64,000 nucleotides of DNA, taken from NCBI GenBank assembly GCA_963831155.1, contig CAWHOY010000008.1, positions 434,001 through 498,000 of the forward strand, in the 5' to 3' direction. The position numbers and the translations under genes were made by a program. Under the pieces are notes generated by a model. It had not been told where the DNA came from. It worked only from the letters and a program-made list of their open reading frames with translations, and made no database searches. Below, piece after piece: positions 26,810 to 35,715 of the stretch. How positions within the stretch are numbered: the stretch's first letter is position 1; every line of letters begins with the position of its first letter. This stretch comes from CAVRXQ01 sp963831155. Lineage in GTDB: Bacteria; Actinomycetota; Acidimicrobiia; Acidimicrobiales; Bog-793.

Positions 26810-27985
26810 TCAGGGGTTCTCAGTCGCGGCGAGTTCGACGGAGTGCCTCGTCGCGACACCGTCCTCAACGATGCTCAGCGTGACGTGATCACCGGGGCGC
26901 AGCCCGTACAGCCGGGCGCGGAGGTCTTCCATCGTGCGGATGCGAACCGGGCCGACGCCGACGATCACCGCCCCCGCGCGTATTCCCTCCCGATGGAGAT
27001 CGCTCCCGTTCGCGATCGACACGATGCGCACCCCGACCGGCCAGAAGGTATCCGTCGTGCCGCGCACGCCGAGCCAACCGTGCACGACGCTGCCCGCCCC
27101 GATCAGGTCGCGGGCAACAACCGACGCGAGCCACGCCGGAGCAACCACGGCAGCGCCGTTCGAGTCGCCGACGACGATGCCGTCGATCGCGCCCGCCGAG
27201 CTCATCAACGCGGATCCGATCGGACAGTGCGTCGGAGAGAAATCGGTCGTCATCGCGCCGACGATCGCCGTACCGCCGACGCGGACGACCGCATCGGTGT
27301 CGTGCAGCGAGCCGATGGTGACGAAGTCGCGCCCCGGCCAGGTCAAAGCGAGGGCGAGCGAGGCCTCGATCACCGGCGACCGCGAGAACGTGACGGTCGG
27401 CAGGTCTCCCGCGCCGTTGATGTGGACGACGGCGAGGCCCGAGCCAGGATCGGACCCGACGACGTAGCCGACGTAGACGTCGCCGTCGGCGAGCTTCACG
27501 AGGACGCTTTCGGACCCGGCAATTCCCTTAGAGGGTGCGAGCAGTATGCCGTTCGAGCGGATGACGACGCCGAGCTCTCGGGTCTGGACCGTCCCCGTCG
27601 TGGCCACGACCGTGGCGAGGGCAGCCGCGGCCCGCGTGACGGCGGTTTGCATGTCTGGGCTCATGAGATCGGGGCTCGACGACTTCGGGACGACGCGTAT
27701 CGGCGGCGTGTGGGTGACCTTTGGAGGAGCGGCCGAAACCGAATCAGCGAGGTGGGTGGCGATCGCGGCGATCGCCGACGCGATCAGCGCGCCGACAATC
27801 CCAGCGGTGAGCAGGCTGCGGCGCGACGGATGACTGAGCAGCCATCGACGACGTACCGCGCCGGGATGGAGCGCGAGCGGATCGAGCTCTGACGGATGCC
27901 GCCAGAGACGGTCTTGCGGCGGAAGGAGCGGCGCGGCGGGATCCTCTTCGGAGCCCCCGTCAAACCCCCCCGGGCGGGCGTTCAC
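26810..27985 (-). CDS. Membrane-anchored HtrA/DegP-like protein lacking the catalytic triad
   Basis: The 391-residue protein has a proline-rich cytoplasmic start with PQDRLWRHPSEL. One transmembrane segment follows (RSLLTAGIVGALIASAIAAI), then a trypsin-like double barrel and a C-terminal PDZ domain (GVRIVSIANGSDLHREGIRAG). Aligned by eye with DegP, the His site (usually NAHVV) reads APSKGIAG. The Asp site (usually DLALLKI) reads SGLAVVHI. The GNSGGP site reads CPIGSALM. All three catalytic residues are therefore absent and it is probably a non-proteolytic binding protein. The GTG start is uncertain, with no strong ribosome-binding site. Confidence 0.8.
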   Translation of the reverse strand: MNARPGGFDGGSEEDPAAPLLPPQDRLWRHPSELDPLALHPGAVRRRWLLSHPSRRSLLTAGIVGALIASAIAAIATHLADSVSAAPPKVTHTPPIRVVPKSSSPDLMSPDMQTAVTRAAAALATVVATTGTVQTRELGVVIRSNGILLAPSKGIAGSESVLVKLADGDVYVGYVVGSDPGSGLAVVHINGAGDLPTVTFSRSPVIEASLALALTWPGRDFVTIGSLHDTDAVVRVGGTAIVGAMTTDFSPTHCPIGSALMSSAGAIDGIVVGDSNGAAVVAPAWLASVVARDLIGAGSVVHGWLGVRGTTDTFWPVGVRIVSIANGSDLHREGIRAGAVIVGVGPVRIRTMEDLRARLYGLRPGDHVTLSIVEDGVATRHSVELAATENP

Positions 27986-28096
27986 GCAGGCAAAGGCTAC
28001 CCATGGATCCCGGTTCGGAACGGTCGCCTCGGGTTCGGCGCAGATGCGGATCGGGGTGAGCCGTGTCGCCGCGGCTCCTACGATGCGCTCAATGTC

Positions 28097-29134
28097 ATGT
28101 TTCTTTGTCCGGACGCGCGAAACGTCGTGAGCGCGGAGCTCGCGCTCGATCTCGGAACGGCGTGGACGCGTATCGCCGACGCCAGTGGCGCGTTGATCGT
28201 CGAGGAGCCGACGATCGCGGCGATCGACCGCGACTCGGGGCGGGTGATCGCTTTCGGCAGCGAGGCGCTCGGTCATGGGGCCAGGGCGTCCGGACGGATC
28301 CGCATCCAGCGCCCGATGCGCAACGGACAGCTCGTCGATATCGACCTTGTCGAGGCGGTCCTCGCCGAGGCGCTGAGACGAGCCGGTGTCTCGCGGCTGT
28401 CGCATCCGAAGGTCCTCGTCTGCACCCATGTTGGCGCGACGAAGGTGCAGAACCGGGCGCTCGAGCGGGCGATCCGGCGGGCCGGCGCGAAGGGAGTCTT
28501 GTTCCTCGCACAGCCGACGGCATGTGCCATCGGCGCCGGTTTGTCGATCGACGACCCGACCGGATCGATGGTCGCGGACGTCGGCGCCGGGATGACAGAC
28601 GTCGGCGTCCTCGCACTCGGCGGCCTCGTCGTCGCGGCGTCGTTCCCCCGAGGTGCGGACGACTTCGACGAGGCGATCCGCACCTACCTCGCTCGAGAGC
28701 GCGGCATCCTCGTCGACCGATCGATCGCCGAAGCGGTCCGCATTGAAATCGGCACGGTCTCAGCGGACGCGCCGGATGCGAATGCCGAGGTGGCCGGGCG
28801 GGAGGTGAAGTCTGGTCGCCAAACGGGCACCGTCGTCGGAGCACTCGAGATACGGCCGATCCTCGAAGAGCTCATCACGCCGATCCTCGACGCAGTGGTC
28901 ACGGTGATCACAGGGGCTCCCCCGGAACTCGTCAACGACCTTTTGTCTTCTGGCGTGTTGCTGGCCGGTGGCGGAGCACTGTTGCGAGGCCTCGACGAAC
29001 GGCTCGCGAAAGTGACGGGACTGCCGGTGCACGTCGCCTCCGACGGCGGCCGGGCGGCGGTCCTTGGGGCGGCTCGCTGTCTCGGGATCGCCGACGGGCT
29101 CTCTTACGCCGTCAGCGTGGCTCGTTCTCGCTGA
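28097..29134 (+). CDS. MreB-like actin-family ATPase (paralogue)
   Basis: The 345-residue protein has the actin-fold motifs: phosphate-1 loop LALDLGTAWTRI, phosphate-2 loop VADVGAGMTDVGVLALG, and adenosine motif SGVLLAGGGALLRGLDERL. The MreB-like early segment VEEPTIAAI and IRIQRPMRNGQLVDID are also present. MreB polymers guide cell-wall synthesis. The gene is far from an mreCD operon and is divergent from the pseudo-HtrA gene, so it may be a secondary, specialised copy. Either ATG 28097 or GTG 28127 could be the start. It overlaps the HEAT gene by 23 bases at the ends. Confidence 0.82.
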   Translation: MFLCPDARNVVSAELALDLGTAWTRIADASGALIVEEPTIAAIDRDSGRVIAFGSEALGHGARASGRIRIQRPMRNGQLVDIDLVEAVLAEALRRAGVSRLSHPKVLVCTHVGATKVQNRALERAIRRAGAKGVLFLAQPTACAIGAGLSIDDPTGSMVADVGAGMTDVGVLALGGLVVAASFPRGADDFDEAIRTYLARERGILVDRSIAEAVRIEIGTVSADAPDANAEVAGREVKSGRQTGTVVGALEIRPILEELITPILDAVVTVITGAPPELVNDLLSSGVLLAGGGALLRGLDERLAKVTGLPVHVASDGGRAAVLGAARCLGIADGLSYAVSVARSR

Positions 29135-29750
29135 CGCCGAGGATCTCGGCCGCCGCCTGGCGCGTCTGCCAGTCGCGATCAGAAAGGTGGGTCCGCAACG
29201 CCGTCTCGACGTCGGCGCCGTCGAAGGCCGCCAGCGCGACGATCGCCCGACGTCTCACCGCCGGCACGTCATCGAGCGCCGAGAGGATCGCCGCCTTTCC
29301 TGAGGGGGCGCCGATCGCTCCGAGCGCCGCGACCGCCGCCTCACGGCACAACGGATCAGGGTGTTCGCGGGCCACGTGATCGAGGCGGTCCGTTGTTTGG
29401 GTGGCGCCGGTCTCGCCGAGCGCGTATACCGCCGCCTCGACAACCGAGTCGGCTGGGTCGTCGAGGAGCGGCGAGAAATCGGTATCCGGGAGCCGGTTGG
29501 CGAGTTCGCAGACCCGGCGGCGAACAAGGGGGTCCGGATCGGTGATCGCCTGATCGACCTGACTTTGCATCGCGGCGCCGAGTCGTACGAGCGCGCTGAT
29601 CGCCGCGGCACGGACTTTTGCGTCGGGATCGGCGAGCGCGACGCGCGCGGAATCCGGATCCCCGAGAAAAGCGGCACCCGCCGCGCCGAGTCGACGCTCG
29701 ATCACGTCTTTTTCGGTTGGAAGCCTCGAAGTCGAGTCCGCGTTCATCAC
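29112..29750 (-). CDS. HEAT-repeat protein
   Basis: The 212-residue protein is a run of about five to six two-helix HEAT/PBS-type repeats, such as DPDAKVRAAAISALVRLG, DPLVRRRVCELANRL, VVEAAVYALGETGA and LCREAAVAALGAIGA. Such solenoids bind proteins. No enzymatic domain is present. It overlaps the MreB-like gene tail to tail and is divergent from the Lon-like gene, with 28 bases between starts. Confidence 0.85.
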   Translation of the reverse strand: MMNADSTSRLPTEKDVIERRLGAAGAAFLGDPDSARVALADPDAKVRAAAISALVRLGAAMQSQVDQAITDPDPLVRRRVCELANRLPDTDFSPLLDDPADSVVEAAVYALGETGATQTTDRLDHVAREHPDPLCREAAVAALGAIGAPSGKAAILSALDDVPAVRRRAIVALAAFDGADVETALRTHLSDRDWQTRQAAAEILGVSENEPR

Positions 29751-29778
29751 CGAGCTCTCTCGTGGCAGGCTACGGGCG

Positions 29779-30987
29779 ATGCCGGCCGAAGACGAGCACG
29801 TCGCGGCCGGGTCCCAGCTGATGAACCCGGACCATCACGAAGGCGTCCCCGCACCCGACGGGGGGAAAAGGCTCGGACGTGGCTGGAAGATCGCGATCGC
29901 GATCGTCGTCGTGATCGCGGCCGCCGTCCTGGTCGCAGCCCGCTGGAACGTTCCGTACTACGCGATCACGCCGGGCAGCGCCTTCAATGTCGGCACATTG
30001 ATCTCCGTGCCGCGCTCCGACGCACATCAGCACAAAGGTGCTGTGTTCCTTGTCGATGTCGACCTCACACAACTCTCCGCGCTCGGCTACCTCTATTACG
30101 AGCTCCACGACAGGTCCGCCATCGTCGGCACGCCAGCGCTCACCGGGGGACAGAGCAACTCCGCTTACGACGAAGAGGGCGTTATCGACATGGCCAATGC
30201 CCGCCAAGCGGCGACGGTCGTCGCGCTGCACACCCTCGGGTACCCGACAAAGGCGATCTCCGGCGGCTCCGTCGTCTACGCGTTCGAACCGGGCACTACG
30301 GCCAAGGAAGCGCCGCGCGTCGGTTCGGTGGTCGTCGCAGTCGACGGCGAGCCGACTTTGACGACGGAACAACTCGTGCGAGCCATTTCGGCTCGCGCTC
30401 CGGGGTCAGACGTTTCGCTGACGTTTCACGCGTTCGGTGAGGCGAAGGTGTCGACCCACACGTACCAGCTGGGCGAATTCGCTCGCTCGTCGAAGAAGAC
30501 GGGGTCATACCTTGAATGCAATCCCGCCGATGAGCACACGTTGCGTCCGGTCTTGGTGCACGGCAACACCGAAGCCTGCCTTCCCTTCGGGCCAGAGCAG
30601 ATCTACCGCAACATCGGGTTGCCGTTCGCTGTGAAACTCTCCGCCGGCGGGATCGTTGGACCCTCTGCAGGTTTGTCATTCACCCTCGGGCTCATCGAAA
30701 GACTCGATCGTGCGGACCTCACCGGCGGAAAACGCGTCGCGGCGACTGGAACGATGGCGATCAACGGCTCGGTCGGCCCGGTAGGAGGGGTCGCCGAAAA
30801 GACGCGCGCCGTGCGGTCGGCGGGGGCGCAGGTCTTCCTCGTGCCGCCGGCGGAGTTGCAAGCGGCGCGCGCGAATGCCGGGCCACACCTCAAGGTGATC
30901 GCCGTGTCGTCGATCGGTCAGGCGGTTTCGGTGCTCGAAGGGCTCGGGGGGCGGATCGAGTCATCCGTCCACCGATTTGAGTCGTAG
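29779..30987 (+). CDS. PDZ-domain Lon-like (S16) membrane protease, YlbL/Rv3194c type
   Basis: The 402-residue protein has one N-terminal transmembrane segment (WKIAIAIVVVIAAAVLVA) followed by the conserved YYAITPGSAFNV. A PDZ domain lies around residues 170-240. A Lon proteolytic domain follows, with the catalytic serine in GPSAGLSFTLGL and the lysine in GGVAEKTRAV. It is intact, and would act outside the membrane on unknown substrates. It begins a three-gene unit with the DivIVA-like gene (11 bases on) and UPF0182; the Lon-like/UPF0182 pairing is also found in mycobacteria. Confidence 0.9.
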   Translation: MPAEDEHVAAGSQLMNPDHHEGVPAPDGGKRLGRGWKIAIAIVVVIAAAVLVAARWNVPYYAITPGSAFNVGTLISVPRSDAHQHKGAVFLVDVDLTQLSALGYLYYELHDRSAIVGTPALTGGQSNSAYDEEGVIDMANARQAATVVALHTLGYPTKAISGGSVVYAFEPGTTAKEAPRVGSVVVAVDGEPTLTTEQLVRAISARAPGSDVSLTFHAFGEAKVSTHTYQLGEFARSSKKTGSYLECNPADEHTLRPVLVHGNTEACLPFGPEQIYRNIGLPFAVKLSAGGIVGPSAGLSFTLGLIERLDRADLTGGKRVAATGTMAINGSVGPVGGVAEKTRAVRSAGAQVFLVPPAELQAARANAGPHLKVIAVSSIGQAVSVLEGLGGRIESSVHRFES

Positions 30988-30998
30988 GCTCGCCCGGA

Positions 30999-32798
30999 AT
31001 GGATGAGCCGCAGTTCACGATGCCTTCTTCGTCGCGCCTTCCCGACCCCGATGCCGTAGCCAATCGGGAGTTCCCGACGGTTCGGCGCGGCTATGACCCA
31101 AGCATCGTCAAGCGATTCCTCGCGGACCTCGCGCAACATCTCCGTGCTGGACGCGCACGCGAAGCCGACCTTGCCGCGCGGCTCTCTGAAGCAGCGCACA
31201 AAGCGCAGACTCCTTCATTCGACGAGGAGACGCTTTCTGCCGCGGTCGGATCCGAGACCGCTCGGATCCTGCACGCGGCGCACGCGGCCGGGGCGGAGGT
31301 GCTGACGAAGGCGGAGGCGCGCTCCGGTCAGATCGTCGCCGAGGCGGAGAGCGCGGGGCGCGAAATTCGGGCTCGCGCGGAAACCGAGGCTTCGACGATC
31401 GTCGGTGATGCGCGCCAATCTGCGGCGGCCGCGCTGGAGGCTGCGCGCTCTGATGGTCGGGCGATGGTCGAGGAGGCTCGAGAACTTCGTCGCAAGATCC
31501 TCGGCGATTTGACCGAGCGGCGTCGCGCGCTCGCGGCGCAGATCGAACAGCTCCAGGCCGGAAAAGACAGCTTGTACTCCGCGGTCGCGCACGTCGCCGA
31601 TGCGATTGCCGATGTACGAGAACGCCTCCAAGCTTCCGACGAGGAAGCGCGCACCGCCGCGGAACTCGCACGGCGTCGCACCGACGTCGATCACCGCGAG
31701 ATCGAAGGCGAAAAGGACCAAGCCAAACCGCCCGCGACTCCGGGTCGCGGGGAAGGGTCATCGGGCGTCGCGACGCTGGCAGAAGCCAGGGTGCCTCAAG
31801 AAACGGCCGCTTCGGCGGGCGCGCCGGTCGGCACGACTTCGGACCCCGCGGGAGGAACGACGGAAGGCGCGGAGGCCGAGGCCGTTGACGAGCTATTCGC
31901 GAAGTTGCGGGCGGCAAGCACTGAGACAACGAAGGCGGAACAAAAGCCGCGACAGCGGCGCGATCGCTCCGCCGGTCACGCCGACAATTCCGCGCCGATC
32001 GCTGCGCAGCCGGAACACGCGGCGGGCGCGGGCGCGGAGGTTCAACCCGGCCACGCCGACGCGCCCCGCGGTGTTGAAGCGACGGAGGATTCGTTCGCAT
32101 CGGCACGAGTCGCGGTTCTAAGGGAACGGGACGCGGCGCTCGACCAGCCTCGAGAAGAACTCGTTCATGAGCTGAAGCGAGCACTCAGGGTCGAACAGAA
32201 CGAGCTCCTCGATCGGTTGCGCTCGTTGCGGCGGGGAACAAACCCCGTCGAAGTGCTTTCGATTGAGTCGTCCGCGAAGAACCTTTCCGAGGCGACGGCG
32301 CCGGGTCTCGCCGCGATCTACCGAGCCGGAGCACGCTTCGCGAGTGGGCGCCTTGGCGCGCAGGCGGCGACGATCACCCCGGCCGAACTCGACGCGTCGG
32401 CGCACACGGCGGGGCTTGCCGCGGCTGATCGCCTCGGTGGGGAGATCGCTTCGGCGATCGCCCGACGACTGGAAGAATCCCTGCGCCCTGGGGTATCGGA
32501 GTCGGGCTCTTATCAGAATGCCGTCGGTGCGGTGTTCAGGGATTGGAAGGGCGAGCGCATCGAGGACCTCGGCTCCGACCACGCTGTGGCAGCGTTCTCC
32601 GAAGGCGTGCTCGCCGTCGCCAACCGTTCGGGGTCCGGAGTCTCCTGGGTCGCCGACGACGGGACCTTGCGCTGCTCGGACTGCGATGACGACGAGCTCG
32701 CCGGTGTTCTCTCTGTGGGCTCCGCTTTTCCGACTGGGCAGACCCGTCCGCCGGCACACGGGGGCTGCCGATGCGTGATCGTCCCCGCTGCGAAGTAA
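30999..32798 (+). CDS. DivIVA-like coiled-coil protein with a phage Mu F-like C-terminal domain
   Basis: The 599-residue protein starts with a DivIVA-type lipid-binding segment (EFPTVRRGYDPSIVKRFLADL, about 25-45). A long alanine/glutamate/arginine coiled coil runs to about 230, and a disordered acidic stretch to about 370. The C-terminal domain ends WVADDGTLRCSDCDDD...FPTGQTRPPAHGGCRC, with Cys 559, 562, 590 and 592 and His 587. That spacing and the PPAHGGCRCxxxP ending are the hallmark of phage Mu F / minor-capsid proteins. It lies between the Lon-like and UPF0182 genes in one unit. The role is unknown; a polar scaffold with a zinc-binding end is an inference. Confidence 0.8.
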   Translation: MDEPQFTMPSSSRLPDPDAVANREFPTVRRGYDPSIVKRFLADLAQHLRAGRAREADLAARLSEAAHKAQTPSFDEETLSAAVGSETARILHAAHAAGAEVLTKAEARSGQIVAEAESAGREIRARAETEASTIVGDARQSAAAALEAARSDGRAMVEEARELRRKILGDLTERRRALAAQIEQLQAGKDSLYSAVAHVADAIADVRERLQASDEEARTAAELARRRTDVDHREIEGEKDQAKPPATPGRGEGSSGVATLAEARVPQETAASAGAPVGTTSDPAGGTTEGAEAEAVDELFAKLRAASTETTKAEQKPRQRRDRSAGHADNSAPIAAQPEHAAGAGAEVQPGHADAPRGVEATEDSFASARVAVLRERDAALDQPREELVHELKRALRVEQNELLDRLRSLRRGTNPVEVLSIESSAKNLSEATAPGLAAIYRAGARFASGRLGAQAATITPAELDASAHTAGLAAADRLGGEIASAIARRLEESLRPGVSESGSYQNAVGAVFRDWKGERIEDLGSDHAVAAFSEGVLAVANRSGSGVSWVADDGTLRCSDCDDDELAGVLSVGSAFPTGQTRPPAHGGCRCVIVPAAK

Positions 32799-32807
32799 CG
32801 AACCGCC

Positions 32808-35705
32808 TTGCGTGTCCCGAGTGATCAACCAGTAGCGCGACCGAGGGCCCGTCGGCGCAATCTGATCATCGCGATTGTCATCGCGGCACTGATCATCCTG
32901 TTCTTCGTCGTCCAAGGCATCGCCGGCTTCTACGCGAACTTCTTGTGGTTCCACTACGCCGGGGTGGGTGAGGTCTGGAGACAGGTCATCGTCACCAAGA
33001 TCGTGCTCGCCGCGGTGTTCGTGGCGATTGCGTGGGCGGCGTTGTGGGCGTCGCTCGCGGTGGTCGACACCGTGGCGCCGAGGGCGGCATTGCTCGGTCC
33101 CGACAACGAGCTTGTTCGCCGCTATCAGTCGACGATCGGTCCGCACGCTCGCGCACTCCGGACCGTGATCTCGTTTGTAATCGCGCTGATCCTCGGCGCG
33201 GGAGCGTCGGGGCAATGGCAGCACTGGATCTTGTTCGAGAATGCGGTGCGGTTCGGTCAACTCGACCCGCTCTTTCACCGCGACGCGAGCTTCTTTGTAT
33301 TTCGCTTGCCGTTCCTCTCGTTCCTCGTTGACTGGATCTTCACGACGCTCATCGTCGTTTTCATCGTCACGGCCATCGCGTACTTTTTGAACGGGGCGAT
33401 TCGGCTGAGCCGCAGCGCGCGTGTCGAGGGTCGCGCGGTCGCGCACCTGTCGCTGATCCTCGCGTTCCTGGCGCTCGAGCGTGCCTGGGCGTATTACTAC
33501 GTCGACCGTTACGTGCTCGATCTGTCGACCAATGGCGTCGTCGAGGGCGCGGGGTACACCGACGTCCACGTCCGTCTCCCCGCGATGACGCTGTTGGCGA
33601 TCGTCTCGTTGATTGCCTTCGTCCTGTTCAGCGTCAACGTCTATCAGCGATCGGTCGTGCTGCCAGGAATCGGCCTCGGATTGTGGGCCCTCCTCGCGCT
33701 GGTGGTCGGGGTGATCTATCCCGCGCTCTTCCAGGCCCTGCGGGTCACACCAGCCCAAAGCCGACTCGAACTCACATATATCGGGGAAAACATTTCGGCG
33801 ACGCGCTACGCGATGGGGATCGAGAACGTGCAAAAGCACACATTCCCTGCGAACGAGGATCTCACCTCCGCGGTGCTCGACCAGTATCAACAGACACTTC
33901 GCGACGTGGTGCTCTGGGACCCGAACGCGTCGCTCGCGACCTTCGAGAAACTCCAGCAGATCCGCAGCTACTACTCGGTCACGTCGTTGAGCGTCGACCG
34001 GTACATGATCGGCCACGCCCTGACCCCGGTCGTGATTGGTGTCCGTTCCCTCAACACCTCCGGGTTACCCCAGCAGAGCTGGGTCAATACCCACCTCGCG
34101 TTCACGCACGGCTACGGCGCCGTTGTCGCGCAGGCGAACACGACGAGTTCGGCGAACGTGCCGAGCTTCCTCGTCGGCGGCGTTCCGGTGTTATCGGACG
34201 ACAAGGCGCTGCACGTCTCGACGCCGTCGATCTACTACGCGTCGGGCAGCGAGACTTTCGCCATCACCAATACGAAGCAGCCCGAAGTGCTCTACCAAAA
34301 GGCGAACGGCTCCACTGTCGGTGGTCACTGTGACGGATGCGGGGGTATACCCATCTCGGGCTTTTTCAGCCGTCTCGCGTTCGCGATCCATCTGCGCGAT
34401 CTCAACTTGTTGATCTCGAACCTCATCACTTCGAAGTCGCATCTCATCTATCTCCCCAACATCGAGACACGCGTGAAAAGGGCGCTGCCGTTCCTGTCGA
34501 TCGACTCGCATCCGTACCCGGTCATCTCGGACGGCCAGATCTACTGGCTCCTCGACGGGTACACGACGAGTTCGAGCTACCCGTACGCGCAAGCCGCGGC
34601 GAACGGGGACCTGCCGGCGAGCTCCGGGCTTTCGGGCAACTTCAACTACGTACGCGACGCCGTGAAAATCGTCGTCAACGCGTACACGGGGAAGATGTCC
34701 TTCTACGTCATCGCGCCGAACGACCCCTTGATCCGGGCGTACGAGCGGGTCTTCCCGGGTCTGTTCAAGCCGCTGAAGGACATGAACCCGCTGCTGCAAC
34801 AGCATCTGCGCTACCCACAAGACTTGTTAGAGGTGCAGGCCGAGATGTACGGCCGGTACCACATCACCTCGGCGTCGAACTTCTACAGCCTTTCTGATGC
34901 TTGGGACCTCTCGCAGACGTCGAACTCGTCGAACGGCTCGCCTTCGTTGTCACTCGAGCTCGGACCGAACGGCTTCACGGCGCCGTTCACGCCGATCTAC
35001 GAGCTGTTGCAGCTCCCGGGTCAGAATCAGCTCAGCTTCGACGCTCTCGAGCCGTTGGTCCCGTTCTCTTCCAATGGCAACCTCCAGACGTTGCGGGCGC
35101 TGTTCGTCGCCAACTCGAACCTCGCGGATTACGGACACCTCTCTGCGTATGTCACGCCCGGCCAGTCGATCCACGGACCCGGCCTCGCCAACGCCGATAT
35201 CAGCGCAGATCCGACGATCTCGAAGGCGATCACGCTCCTCGATTCGAAGGGCTCCCAGGTCTACTTGGGGACCGTCCAGGTATTGCCGATCGCCGACTCA
35301 CTGATTTACGTCCGGCCGCTCTATGTCTCGTCCACCCAGACGCCGTTCCCGCAACTCGTCGACGTGATCGTGGTGTATGGCAAAGACATCGCGATGGAGC
35401 CGACGTTGTCCGCCGCGCTCGCCTATGTCTTCGGGGCGGCACCTCCGACGCTCGGCACGCAACCGAGCTCGTCGACACAGATCCCCGAGCAGGCTAAGTC
35501 CGACATCGCTCAGGCATCCGCGGAATTCAAGGACGCGCAGGCCGCGCTGGTGGCGGGGAATCTAGGCACGTATCAGACGGATGTGACGGCGGCCGGACGG
35601 CTGCTTTCAGAAGCCAACGCGATCGTCAACGCGACCACTCCGAAGACGAAAACGACGACGACAAAAAAGTCATCCGTGACGAACTCCGCGGCGGCGCCCG
35701 CATGA
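32808..35705 (+). CDS. UPF0182 family membrane protein
   Basis: The 965-residue protein has about seven hydrophobic segments in the first 330 residues (for example IIAIVIAALIILFFVVQGI). A large soluble domain follows, with SRLELTYIGENISATRYAMG, then a threonine/lysine-rich tail after an acidic proline-rich linker. Length and motifs match UPF0182/COG1615 proteins, which are widespread in actinobacteria. The function is not established. TTG 32808 is the start by context, nine bases after the DivIVA-like gene. It ends convergent to the prenyltransferase gene. Confidence 0.9.
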   Translation: MRVPSDQPVARPRARRRNLIIAIVIAALIILFFVVQGIAGFYANFLWFHYAGVGEVWRQVIVTKIVLAAVFVAIAWAALWASLAVVDTVAPRAALLGPDNELVRRYQSTIGPHARALRTVISFVIALILGAGASGQWQHWILFENAVRFGQLDPLFHRDASFFVFRLPFLSFLVDWIFTTLIVVFIVTAIAYFLNGAIRLSRSARVEGRAVAHLSLILAFLALERAWAYYYVDRYVLDLSTNGVVEGAGYTDVHVRLPAMTLLAIVSLIAFVLFSVNVYQRSVVLPGIGLGLWALLALVVGVIYPALFQALRVTPAQSRLELTYIGENISATRYAMGIENVQKHTFPANEDLTSAVLDQYQQTLRDVVLWDPNASLATFEKLQQIRSYYSVTSLSVDRYMIGHALTPVVIGVRSLNTSGLPQQSWVNTHLAFTHGYGAVVAQANTTSSANVPSFLVGGVPVLSDDKALHVSTPSIYYASGSETFAITNTKQPEVLYQKANGSTVGGHCDGCGGIPISGFFSRLAFAIHLRDLNLLISNLITSKSHLIYLPNIETRVKRALPFLSIDSHPYPVISDGQIYWLLDGYTTSSSYPYAQAAANGDLPASSGLSGNFNYVRDAVKIVVNAYTGKMSFYVIAPNDPLIRAYERVFPGLFKPLKDMNPLLQQHLRYPQDLLEVQAEMYGRYHITSASNFYSLSDAWDLSQTSNSSNGSPSLSLELGPNGFTAPFTPIYELLQLPGQNQLSFDALEPLVPFSSNGNLQTLRALFVANSNLADYGHLSAYVTPGQSIHGPGLANADISADPTISKAITLLDSKGSQVYLGTVQVLPIADSLIYVRPLYVSSTQTPFPQLVDVIVVYGKDIAMEPTLSAALAYVFGAAPPTLGTQPSSSTQIPEQAKSDIAQASAEFKDAQAALVAGNLGTYQTDVTAAGRLLSEANAIVNATTPKTKTTTTKKSSVTNSAAAPA

Positions 35706-35715
35706 CGACGCCGGA

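Noticed and set aside
26627..27892. Plus-strand frame of 421 codons opposite the HtrA-like gene.
   Set aside because: Low-complexity arginine/aspartate/alanine composition, typical of the reverse of a high-GC gene.
32118..34016. Minus-strand frame of 632 codons opposite UPF0182.
   Set aside because: Composition is biased to Arg/Asp/Glu with no domain. The plus-strand gene is well supported.
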